A stretch of 64,000 bases of DNA from Agapanthus africanus. Lineage: Eukaryota; Streptophyta; Magnoliopsida; Asparagales; Amaryllidaceae. The stretch lies in assembly GCA_030015575.1 (NCBI GenBank), contig CM057342.1, positions 261,850,867 to 261,914,866 of the forward strand, written 5' to 3'. The notes under the pieces were generated by a model. That model had not been told where the DNA came from and did no database searches. It saw only the letters and a list, made by a program, of their open reading frames with translations. Below, piece by piece: positions 23,736-33,913 of this stretch. How positions within the stretch are numbered: position 1 is the stretch's first letter; every line of letters begins with the position of its first letter. The translations under genes and the position numbers were made by a program.

Positions 23736-23945
23736 CTATGTTTGTTGACCTTCGTCAAGGCATAGTGTATGGTAGCTGCTTGTTACCTTTCTGCTGCATA
23801 GATAGATGCGTTGGTTTGGGACAGTCGTACAGCCTTGTTGACCTTCGTCAAGGGCTTGTACGGGTGGATTCAAATTAACCTGGATAATGACGGGTAGAAC
23901 TTGACATGTGACTTATGATTTGTTGACCTTCGCCAAGGTCATAAG
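23736..23945 (+). ncRNA. Three stem-loops with constant core (Cop-2 copy)
   Basis: The core TTGTTGACCTTCGYCAAGG occurs at 23742-23760, 23835-23853 and 23920-23938. Each copy is flanked by a different pair of arms: CTATG/CATAG (23736-23740, 23761-23765), CGTACAGCC/GGCTTGTACG (23826-23834, 23853-23862) and CTTATGA/TCATAAG (23912-23918, 23939-23945). The core itself can fold as TTGAC...GTCAA. Best read as a structured RNA block inside the element. Confidence 0.65.
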
Positions 23946-24309
23946 AGCATGGGGCAAAAATCACATCGGGAGTTTCAAAAGTACTGAAACTTGCCAGATA
24001 TGCGCATACCTTCTGGAGTGTGATACCGTGAGCGGATTCCGTCACGTTGTCATGCGATGAGAGTTGGATCCCGATTCCCACTGATGAGTTGGTTTACTCC
24101 TCGGGTGACCCCGACTAATTCTTCTTTCAGGTTTGGAGGAGAATTTGAGGTACAGTGGGAGGTTTCCAGATTAGATAAATTGGTAACCATTCTGATCTAG
24201 GTTAGAGTGCACGCTGAGTGTTTCTTTTCTCTCTCTCTTTGGCAGCGACCATTGACCCGACCCTAAGACTTTGACTCAGTGACCAAGTTGACCGAACCTT
24301 CTTAACACT

Positions 24310-25090
24310 GGCTTTTGGATTGTCAGAGTTGCAGACCTCATTGCCACTCCTACTTTTACCCTTTTCTCCAGGACACCCCGTATTACTGCGAACGTCCACT
24401 TCCATTGGACAAAACCATCGTATGGTTAGATACGAACTCGAAGGAATTCGAGGATGGTTTCCGGTTCTGGAGAAAACGGATAGGATTATTCAGTTGTCTT
24501 TTCCTTTTACCCTCTCTCAGGTTACGAGTACTCCTTGGTTTAGGGGTAGTACACCTATTACGCAAATTGGATTGTCTTCTTCCAAACCTTAGGCTGGTGC
24601 CGACCGGTAGGGAATGAAGAAAGCCAATTAGCCTAAACGGTGTACAGAAGGTATTAAGTTCAGACAAAGCAAGGGATTAGTAAGAGGGCAAAGTAAATTG
24701 CGACTGCTATTCACGACCGAACCAAGTATTTCTTCGCCAATCCTAAATCACCTTTGTATTTCTCCAGGACACTCCGTATCACTACGAAGATCCCATTTTA
24801 TTGGATAATCCATCGTATGGTTATATACGAACTCGAAAGGAACTTGTTCCAGTTCGGGGATGGATCCTGGTTCAGGAGAAATAGGAATAAAGTACATTCA
24901 GGTGTCTTTTATCTTCACCTTCTCTCGCGTTGCGAGTGCTCCTAGGATTAGGACAGTACACCCATTATGCTTATTGGATAGTCTTCTTCCAAACCATAGG
25001 CTGGTGCCGAACGGTAGGGAAGGAAGAAAACCATTTGGCCTAAAGGGGTGTACAGAAGGTAATGACTAAAGACATATGAAGGGATTTGGA
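24310..25090 (+). repeat. Imperfect tandem duplication, period 408 bp (Cop-2)
   Basis: GGTGTACAGAAGG starts at 24639 and 25047. The units match 10733-11510 of Cop-1 on the other strand. No protein motif recognised. Confidence 0.85.
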
Positions 25091-25993
25091 GAGGTGGCAA
25101 AGAATTATACGGTTATAGTTGTGAATCTGGATAATGGTAGAGGCATTACTAGGAATACCAGGATACCCCATCGAAACATTTCATTGTTTCAGTTCAACTG
25201 TGTACTGTTAATGGAAAACTGATTTCCCGATTAGATACTTGCTCCAGGGTATGTATTTACCAGGTTTGATTCTCACATCTGTATGGTTTTACAGATGATG
25301 AGTGGGAGTAGGTTATTGGGAATTGGGTGATCATCCTCATTATATCGGGATTCGTTGTAATCGGTGATATTTGAGGAGATCACCTGGGCTGTTTGCCGGT
25401 CGGCAAATATTTGGTTTTGAATATCCGCTGTTATGCACCAATTTCAAATTGATATATCTGTACGTCTATTTTCATAGAGTGAGATATACCTTTCTGAAAT
25501 TATGTCTACGACATTTACCTATATCAGTGGATGGTTAGGTAAGGAGCATTAAACAGCGGTGTAATTCTTCTTAACCATAAGTACAGTTTTCAACCTACGA
25601 CACACAGTGAATGAGTTATTAGACTCAAGGGACTTATACAGAGTATTGTATGTTGTCCAGGGTCCATCAGGACAGAGGGGTTGGTCCTCGTACTATATTC
25701 GGTTTACTTATGACTTCTCTAGTTTTTAGACAGGTGTTTCGTGGAAACACAGGGTCCGAATTTGGAGAAGTTATTGGTATTTGAATAGAGTAGAGAACCA
25801 GGTATAGCAAGTATCGGGATTCTTCAAAGAGATCGAAGATGTAGATACTTGTGTATGGTATTCAGTTGATAGTAATGATTAAGAGATCTTGCTTCTCTTT
25901 CAGGTTACTCATAATTGGAAGTATTCCTAAGTTGAGTAACGCTGATCGGCCTCCTTCCATTTAGTTGACATGCACTGGGGATAGCTGCATGAT
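25091..25993 (+). other. Cop-2 internal sequence without recognised gene
   Basis: Shared with Cop-1 and partly with Cop-C. I see no open frame of note and no motif. Confidence 0.6.
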
Positions 25994-27658
25994 TTGAATC
26001 TGGTTAAATTAAATCAGTGCCTCTGTTTCTATATTGGATATAGTACAGTTCATATCTTAACATTGTTAAGGTACGGGGAGTTGTCTGGCTTATGCTTAAA
26101 ACCAGACACTGGACAACTCAAGGCACGTTTCTGTAATGGCTGTTTGTGGGTTGACCCAGGCTATGACGCGGGTTGATTTTCTACCATCTGGATGAACAAT
26201 AGCAATATTGTTCTAGACTCGCCACAGTTTTATTAAAAATGGATTTTTCAGAAAACAGTAGTGGGAGTATGGTAGAACTGGAAGTGATTCCAGAACCACA
26301 AACGATTACTGAAGATTTGATAAGGAACCTAAAGATTCAATCTGGATTGACATTCCATTGGCCACTCCGCAGATAAGGTGGGTAACTTCAGGCACCCGAG
26401 ACGTACTCCGGTAGCCTCAAGGACGGTGACAGGGAAGTTCTTGTTTACCCACAATTACCATTGCTGTTGTTCCAGGCTGCGAGACCCGGCGGGAGGATGA
26501 GTATAGCGTCGTTCTAAACTAGTTTTGGAAGTGCACGTGTATATGACTCTGCCAGAGGGTTGTCGTAGTCAGTGGGAGCAGCGGAAGCATTGGTGGACAG
26601 GTAGCTTATGTCTATTTATAGACTAAAGCAGATGTAGCGGAGATAGATCATCTATTTCTGACGTGACAGTCATGGGTTTGACTTCATCAGAATAGGGGAT
26701 GGATCTGTTGAGAAGGTAGTAGGGTGTGATGTCATGGTATTTGGATGACATACACAAAGTAGGAAAAGAAACTCCTATACTACAATCGGTTATACTTTGG
26801 TCGTCACACAGTGGTTTCTCCACAAAGGAAATGGATTTTATATCAGACATGCTGGTTACTAGATCTATGGTTTTAGATCTAGATTTGGGTGGTTTCCCAA
26901 TCAGGGTACTTGACAGTATTCTAAGAGTATTTAGGATGGACGACTCCTGGCACGGTAGTGTACCTGCAGGTAATGGAGTCACCCTCTCCAAAGGTGTCTT
27001 ACAGACTAAAGGGGAGAGGGACGTGCATGATTGGCAGATCACTTGCTTAGGCAATTGAGTCAATCATGAGATGTCAAGTACCACACCAGATGTTGTTCTT
27101 GCACTAGATGCAATAAGTTGACATTAATCCAATCCTGGAGAAACAGTCGGAAGCAGTTTTAGAACATAAGTGGATGTTCTAGGGATATGATAACGACAGC
27201 CTCATTAAGGAGACGGTTATCATTCCAGGCTTCCAAGGTGACATGGATGGCAGAGTGGCTGTCAGAGTTGTAGTTTTCCTTCTGATGAGGGGCAGTATTT
27301 TGGACAGGTGGTCCAAGGCAATACTGAGGGAGGCATGGCGCGCAGGATACTGATTAAGTTCAGTTGACGATACAGTCTAAGAAGTTTGGATTTGGAGTTC
27401 ATTTATGAGCTATGTCCCATCAGACATCCAGACACATTCTAAGACAGGTATTGCTCATTTCGGGAGATGGCTTTCTCCGCGAACTTGAGATATAGAGAGA
27501 CATAGAAAGAAACAACTAAGCGGTTCCACTCACTGAGGCTATTCCTCGAACGCAATAGTTCCGCAAACGAGCTTTGTGAGACTGACTAGTAGAGGAGTTG
27601 GATGTTCGGTATCACACGGGCTGTGAGTATGCGACATCGCAATAATTAGCTTTGAGTG
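25994..27658 (+). pseudogene. Cop-2 pol relic (integrase end to RNase H side)
   Basis: Near 26080-26160 the translation SGLCLKPDTGQLKAR resembles the copia integrase-end block (GCPAYVK...PDKLEAR). Near 26740-26790 YLDDIHKVGKETPILQSV resembles the active-site block YVDDILLIG...MLQSV. Near 26900-26990 DSILRVFRMDDSWHG resembles the following ...IL.RFSM.DSK.G block. Order and orientation fit a copia pol. It is far decayed, with many breaks, in a young element. Confidence 0.7.
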
Positions 27659-27670
27659 CAAGTGGGAGAT
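27659..27670 (+). other. Cop-2 polypurine tract
   Basis: CAAGTGGGAGAT directly before the 3' LTR start TGTTGG. Confidence 0.92.
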
Positions 27671-29936
27671 TGTTGGAGATAGTGCCCTCAGAGTCAATTA
27701 TTAGGTCACAGGTACGTGATTGTAATGATTGAGGGAGGACCTATCCCGGTAGGACAGTCTTACTCGAGATGATAGTATGCTATCTGGTTTACCTTTATCA
27801 TCGTGTACTGCTTTAGGTGACATGACACGTCGCTATTACACGTTGATAGAGCCCCTAGGATTCTTGCTTGACCACCAGCAGTATGAGGGCGATCATATAA
27901 GTGGGAGCTGGGGGACTATAAGCTTATCCTTAAAAGGTCCCTAGTCGTGGGAGTTTCGAGACCGGGCATCGATACTCCATTAGTAGACTAGTGTATACAG
28001 TCGAGACCCCGACGAGGGGCGGTGGCCGGTCTCACAAGCCACTGGTGTCAGTTGGATCACCTAAGATGTATACAGGTGCTCATTGGGTTATGAGTACACC
28101 GGACAGGACTCGCCGGGAACATGCTAGTTGGTCATATACCAGACGTCAGATGGCAGTTCCCTGGTGACATGTGTGCAGGTTAGTTCATCGACCTGGGGAT
28201 CGTCATTTGTCTCGTGTGAGTTCCCACTGTACTTTGATTACTACCCTACCACGGCTCAAAGGAGTCGTGCAAACAGGTTTTAGTTGGGTACAGTCCCGAG
28301 CCACATGGAGGCAGTGAGCGTATCTTCAGGGGTTCGTCTCTCCCGGTATTGGGGGTGAGGTCGTGCTGTGTCTAGGAGAGCCATTACACAAAGTCCTTGG
28401 CCAAGGCAAGGAGATTTACTGGTAGGTATTCCAGTAGTATCTCAGGGTGTTCTGGGCTACACTCCGACACGACTTGTACCGCTTTTGGGGGTCTGACTTT
28501 TACCAACCCCCTAGGCCCGCCATGCGATACTCATAGACGAACGGACCGGACTGCACGGATATTGTCACTGACAGGCTCAGTAGGGTGTCAGGATGAGTTC
28601 ACTCATCGACGTCCCTTTTTAGTCAATAGCTGGTGGCCCGTCACGTATTGGCTTATACCTCTGACGTGCTAGTGGTTAAATCCACAACCATAGTATTGAC
28701 GAGTCTTTAGAGTCCACCACACTTCCAGTTACTCAAGCTTTCGGGCGAAACGCTGTAGAGGCCGTATGGAGATATGGCAGGGTCCGATCAGATACGTGCG
28801 GTATTGCACGGATCAGGATCGGACGGTTTGTACTAGTGGCCGTATGGTTATATGGCAGGGTTCGATCAGATACGTGCGGTATTGCACGGATCAGGATCGA
28901 ACGGATATTACTAGCCGGCTTTGGTTTAAGCCGGTCCTAGTTTAGTACAGTATAGATTTTGTCTCATTGCATTTGTATCCGGACGGAATACAGATGCGGG
29001 TGTGTATGCACAGTATGGGGGTTTTCCTGTAATTTATTACGGGACCAGTTTTCTGGAGTTGCCAGTTTGCTTTCCGTTCCGGCCGGTTTTCCTTTGTTCT
29101 TTCCCGGCCGGACTTTTCTGATGGAGGGGGTTATTTGCAGTTTTGCAAATAACACTTTGGTGGAGGTTTTATTTGTAAGATGATTTTTTATGAAAGCATC
29201 TTTTCTTTTCAACCATCACTTGATTTGTATTAATGAGATTAGAAAGGATTTGAGGTTGATAAGAAAGATTGTTATGATGATGTTTAGGATATAGTCACCT
29301 TTCTACTTTTCCTACACTCACCTTCCTTCTTTGGTTATGCTTCATATTCATTCCTCCACCTTATTCTTATGACTTGATGAAAAATGGAAGAAAGAAAGAG
29401 AGAAGAAAAAGAGAGAAGAAAAAGAGAGAAGAAGGAGAGAGCTTCATCTTGATCTTTGAGAGAGTAGCATTCTTGATCTCTTTTCATACTTAGAAAAATG
29501 CAAGCACCATTTTTCTTACCTTGTTTCCTCCATCATCCACAAATGGCAACCAACCCCAAAGTGAGACTATAATTCTACACTACACTTCCTACAGCATATC
29601 TTGAGCATGTCGAGTTGCCGGCTTCATGCGCGAGTTGCCTCGGTATTGAGGTGGGAGCCCGTAAAAGTACCCGGCTTCGTGGTGCCCTTTCCGACGAGGA
29701 GGAGATGGACGGAGATCCCGCGAGGAGATCGGAGTGGAGATGAAGACCGGAGGACTTGGATCGTATGGTATACTTCTCTAACCCATCCTCTTAGTAGCTT
29801 AGACTTGTTAATGGTTAACGATCCGGGGTTTAGTGCGCGGTGGTGCCGTTTTGCCAAGTCCGCAAAAATTTAAGTTTACCACCGTTTCCGCGTTTGGCCG
29901 TCGGATTGACGGCCGGGGCGCCGCCGTGCACTTACA
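27671..29936 (+). repeat. Cop-2 3' LTR
   Basis: Same length as the 5' LTR and identical wherever I compared them. Internal features lie 7997 bp downstream of their 5' LTR partners. Confidence 0.95.
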
Positions 29937-29941
29937 TAACA
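29937..29941. repeat. Target-site duplication TAACA, right of Cop-2
   Basis: Matches 19669-19673. Confidence 0.95.
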
Positions 29942-30094
29942 TAGAGACAATCAGAGTACATGTTAAGATAAAGAGCAACCAGATAGCGTACTATCATGTC
30001 GGGCAAGAAAGTCCTCCTTATATATGTCCAAGTATCCACTACAATATACATCGTATGTACAGTAATGGCCTCTAGGGCATACATATAACTAACA
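29942..30094 (-). repeat. Cop-A 5' LTR, remaining 153 bp
   Basis: Aligns with the last part of 1664-3934 and ends, like it, in GGGCATACATATAACTAACA, the LTR start on the sense strand. Confidence 0.85.
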
Positions 30095-30559
30095 TATCGC
30101 ATATAACCGACCGATACAGTATCGACTTATCGAATCAACATTTGATTCGACAACCCGGCTATATCACATATAACAGATCGATATTTTATATCGCGAGAAT
30201 AGAATACGGTATCATATACTCGTATTAATCTCGGTCCCACACATATCACATATGTGCTCCTACTTCGTTTTGCCTGAGCCGGTGAAACCTCTGTATAGGA
30301 CTCTAAGACTTTTCAATACGCCGACAGTAGGTGATGATCACATCAAGCACCCACAAGTCGTCAGCAGCACTAGCTTGATGTAACGGCTACCCGGGTATTG
30401 AACGATCAGAAGATCAGCAAGAAAGCCCACTCTAACTCCTGTAAAAGCTTGATAGTAACATAACCATACAGTCCTGTCTCTTCGTATGATATGTCGCATA
30501 TCATCACCTGGGGGTGGTAAAACGTCAGACCCCAATAGCCTGATAATTCATGCCGATGC
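30095..30559 (-). repeat. Cop-H: fragment of a Cop-A-type LTR
   Basis: Aligns with about 2685-3138 of the Cop-A 3' LTR (shared phrases such as CGACTTATCGAATCAACATT). It begins in mid-LTR exactly where Cop-A ends and stops at Cop-C. It may be the other end of Cop-B or another copy. Confidence 0.8.
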
Positions 30560-32592
30560 TGCTGGGTTATGCCGGCGCCTTGGCCATCAAAAGTGGCCGG
30601 TGCGGAACAAAAACGACGAATAAAAATCTGGCGCCGACGGAACCCAATCCCAAGATCGAACCCATAAACACTATATTAGCTAACAAGAGGTTTTAAACTA
30701 CTATGTTAGAAAGATTATACCGAACGAATCTAGTCCTTCGGGTCTTCATCTTTCTCCATGGCTCCCTAAGGCATGCTCGAACGTAATTGGTCGCCGGTCT
30801 TCCTTCATCAAAGACGATCCACCCGAGGGATGTAATTCCGGCTCTAGCTCCACACCAAGATGCTAATGGAGCAACTAGAGTCTCTAGGATGCTACCCGAG
30901 AGAGCCTAGGATGTAGTGTAGAAAGTATACTAAGTGTTTGCTATCTCTTATCATGAAGAAGGTGGAAGCAAGCATAAAAGCTAGAGGAAATGAAGCTAAT
31001 GGTGAAGGAGGAGGAGCTCAAGCTCAAGTGGAAAAACTTAGCATGCACAAAAATGAAGACCATGGAAAGAGAAAATCAAGCATGCTTGGTTTTGTAAAAA
31101 AACCATTTTTCCATTTTAAAATCCTACCATGCTTGAATAGTGCACACAAATGAATTAACAATTCATTTGTGAGCACTATTCCAAGCATGGTTGTCACCAT
31201 ACCTCATCAAGCTATTTTCCACCTTATTTATCCATTTAATAAAATGGTCAAACCAAAAATGAGGTGGCACCTTCTAGAATGTTATCCGTTAAAAAATACT
31301 GATTACATTCTACTGTATATACATACCTATATCCGTACCGAAATACGAACACCAAAAGAGATAGAATAACACAAAGAATATAATACTAGAATATACGTAT
31401 CGAAATACATATACGTAAATTATTAAATCAATACCTGATTTAATAATCCGGCTCAAACCCGAGCCGGCTAGTATTATCAACCGTCCGATCGAAAGTCCAG
31501 ATGCAAAGTACATCAATCGATCGGAACTCTGCACGTATCCAATACGGCTACTACATCATTTCGCCAGAACCAGGGAAACTCTCTGTATGGGACTCTAAAG
31601 ATTCGTCAATACGATGGCAGTGGGTTTAACCACAAGCACGTCAGTGGCACTAGCTGTACATAACGGCTACCCAGGTATTGAGCGAAAGGAAGGCTGACGA
31701 GCAAGCTCATCCAAACCCCTACTGAGCCTGTCAGTGACAATATCTGTACAGTCCGGTCTGTTCGTCTAAGAGTATCGCATATCGAGTCTAGGAGGGTGGA
31801 TAAAGTCAGACCCCTAATAACGCGATAATTCGCGTCGACATAGCCCATCACCTCCTGAGAAACTACTGATCCAAATCAGTAATTCTCCACTACCCCAGCC
31901 GAGGATTTCAGGTGATGGCCATCCGTGCACTGTGCGACATCAACCCCCAATACCGGGAGAGACGAATCCCCGATGATTCGCTCACTACCTCCATGTTGCT
32001 CGGGACTGTACCCAACTAAAACCTGTTTGCACGTCTCCTTTGAGCGTGGTAGGATAGTAATCAAAGCACAGTGGGAACTCACACGAGACAAATGACGATC
32101 CTAGGTCGATAGACTAACCTGTACACATGTCACCAGGGAACTGCTATCTGACAATAGGTATAATACCAACTAGCATGTTCCCGGCGAGTCCGTCCAGTGT
32201 ACTCATAAACCAATGAGCACCTGTATACTATCTTAGGTGAACAACTAACACCAATGGCTTGTGAGACTGGCCACCACCCCTCGTCAGGGTCTAGATAAGT
32301 ATACACCAGTCTACACTGGAGTATCGATGCCCAGTCTCGATACTCCCACCACTAGGGACATTTAAGATGTGCTTATAGAGCCCCAGCTCCCACTTATATG
32401 ATCGCCATCATGATGTTGGTAGTCAAGCAAGAATCCTATGGGCTCCATCACCACGTTCATGATGATAAAAACAAACCGGATAGCATACTATCATCTCGAG
32501 TAAGACTGTTCTACCGGTATAGGTCCTCACTCAATCATCAAGATCATGTGCTTGCGATCCAATAATTGACTTTGATGGCACTATATCCAACA
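30560..32592 (-). repeat. Cop-C 3' LTR
   Basis: Plus-strand ends are TGCTGGGTTATGCC and ATATCCAACA. The sense start TGTTGGATATAGTGCC parallels Cop-1 and Cop-2. It contains a long hairpin at 31126-31191 and no gene. Confidence 0.88.
31126..31191 (-). other. Long LTR hairpin in Cop-C
   Basis: The arm starting ACCATGCTTG (31126-31156) is complementary to 31160-31191, ending CAAGCATGGT, with one extra base and one mismatch. The loop is only AAC. It stands roughly where the shorter LTR hairpins of Cop-1 and Cop-2 stand. Confidence 0.75.
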
Positions 32593-33360
32593 ATCGCCCA
32601 CTTGCACTTAAGGCTAATTATTGCAATGTCGCATACTCACAGATTGTATGATACCGAACACCCAACTCCTCTACTAATTAGTTTCACAAAACTCGTTTGT
32701 AAAACTATTGCGTTCGAGAAATAGCCTCGGTGAGTGGATCCGCTCCAGTGTTTCTTTCTATGTCTTTCTTTATCTCAACTTCGCGGAGAAAACTATCTCC
32801 CGAAATGAGCAATACCCGTCTTAGAATATTTCTGGATATCTGATCGGACCCGGTTCACAAATGAATTCCAAATCCAGCAAACTTCTTAGACTATATCGTC
32901 TACTGAACTTAATCAGTATCATGTGCCATGCCTCCCTCAGTATCCGCTTGGACCACCTGTCCAAACTACTGCCCCTCATAAGAGGGAAAAACTATAACCC
33001 TGACAGTCACTCTGTCATCTAGGTCACTTTGAAAGCCTGGAATGATAACCGTCTCCCGAAGGAGGCTGCCGTTATCAAATCCTTAGAACATTCACTTATG
33101 TTCATAAACTGCTTCCTAACATTTCTCCAGGATTGGATTAATATATTAAATTAGTGCATCTAGTGTAAAAACAACATCTGGTGTGGTACTTGACATGTCA
33201 TGATTGAATCAATTGCCTAAGCAAGTGATATGCCAATCATGCACATCCCTCTCTCCTTTAGTCTGTAAGACACCTTAAGAGAGGGTGACTCCTTCACCTG
33301 CAGGTTCACCACCATGCCAGGAGCCATCCATTCTAAAATACTTTTAGAATACTGTCTAAG
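32593..33360 (-). pseudogene. Cop-C pol relic, first part
   Basis: Begins with the sense purine tract (AAGTGGGCGAT type) and continues with sequence matching 8180-8940 of Cop-1. Decayed. It is interrupted by Gyp-D and resumes at 55318. Confidence 0.75.
33356..33360. repeat. Target-site duplication CTAAG, left of Gyp-D
   Basis: Matches 55313-55317. Confidence 0.95.
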
Positions 33361-33471
33361 TGTAACAACTCCAATTTTTGTATACATAAATTTGATTTAA
33401 ATTTGTACTTGGAGTATTTAATATTGCTGATATCATTTTAAGTATATATTCTCCTACAATAATTACAAGAA

Positions 33472-33541
33472 GGAGCTTATAGCTCATTGGTAATACCTTG
33501 CACTGCTGAACCAAGCCACCAGAGTTCGAATCCCATGCCCC
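33472..33541 (+). other. tRNA-like segment in the Gyp-D LTR
   Basis: TAGCTCATTGGT (33480-33491) resembles the Pol III A box and GTTCGAATCCC (33524-33534) the B box. They are spaced as in a tRNA. The ends GGAGCTT and ATGCCCC pair at 5 of 7 positions. The middle arms are weak and I assign no isotype. It is a tRNA relic or SINE head captured before the present LTR pair formed, since 52282-52351 carries it too. Confidence 0.6.
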
Positions 33542-33905
33542 ACATTATTTTTAGATTATTTTTCTTTTAAAATTCTTGGAAGCCCAACAGTCCACAGGCC
33601 ATAACTCCCAAATGATGAACTGAAACCTAAAAACGGAGTATACCATAAGCCCCACCAGAAGATCCTCTTCGTTTTGGCCACCGGGATCGGCCGAGTCGGC
33701 CGGCCGGACTCGGTCGAACGGCCGAGTCGCCAACACAAAAATTCTGGCTTTTCGTCTTCTAAAACCCCCTGTTAACTCCAATTTATTTGATCGGTTCTCA
33801 AATGTTAAATACAACCAATTTAATACAAATTTTAATGCTTTTTATTTAATTTTTATAATTTTTTTAAAAAATAAAAACCTTTCACCTACCCTACCCTAGC
33901 TACCC

Positions 33906-33913
33906 TATAAATA
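33906..33913 (+). promoter_or_regulatory. TATA box of the Gyp-D 5' LTR
   Basis: TATAAATA follows CTACCC repeats and lies about 545 bp into the LTR. The 3' LTR copy is at 52703-52710. Transcription probably starts some 30 bp further on. Confidence 0.7.

Larger units (their letters stand above)
19674..29936 (+). mobile_element. Cop-2: very young non-autonomous Ty1/copia element (10,263 bp)
   Basis: LTRs 19674-21939 and 27671-29936 have the same length (2266 bp), and I saw no difference in the stretches I compared. TAACA flanks both ends. The primer site is 21941-21953 and the purine tract 27659-27670. The family is that of Cop-1, but the LTR middle is clearly different, so it is another subfamily. 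The internal region has only a decayed pol relic. Structurally it looks whole, coding-dead and recently inserted; movement in trans is inferred. Confidence 0.95.
1664..30094 (-). mobile_element. Cop-A: Ty1/copia (Angela/BARE-like) element, split by two younger insertions
   Basis: The parts are: 3' LTR 1664-3934, purine tract, internal 3935-5874 and 16181-17638, primer-site-like sequence just below 17638, and 5' LTR 17639-19673 continued at 29942-30094. The LTR starts (sense) TGTTAGTTATATGTATGCCC, which recalls BARE/Angela LTR starts. Removing the two guests leaves about 7.9 kb, of which only 3.4 kb is internal, short for this lineage, so much coding sequence is gone. The outer flanks do not give matching target duplications (CATAA left, TATCG right). 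LTR copies differ clearly, so it is the older host of Cop-1 and Cop-2. It is broken in many places. Confidence 0.8.

Noticed and set aside
23736-23945. CRISPR-like array
   Set aside because: Three core copies with complementary flanks in a plant retroelement do not form a repeat-spacer array; the flanks pair with each other.
31126-31191. MITE insertion
   Set aside because: Only 66 bp with a 3-nt loop, no flanking target duplication that I can see, and it lies where sister LTRs also have a hairpin.
33472-33541. Functional tRNA gene
   Set aside because: The D, anticodon and T arms pair poorly and no isotype can be assigned.
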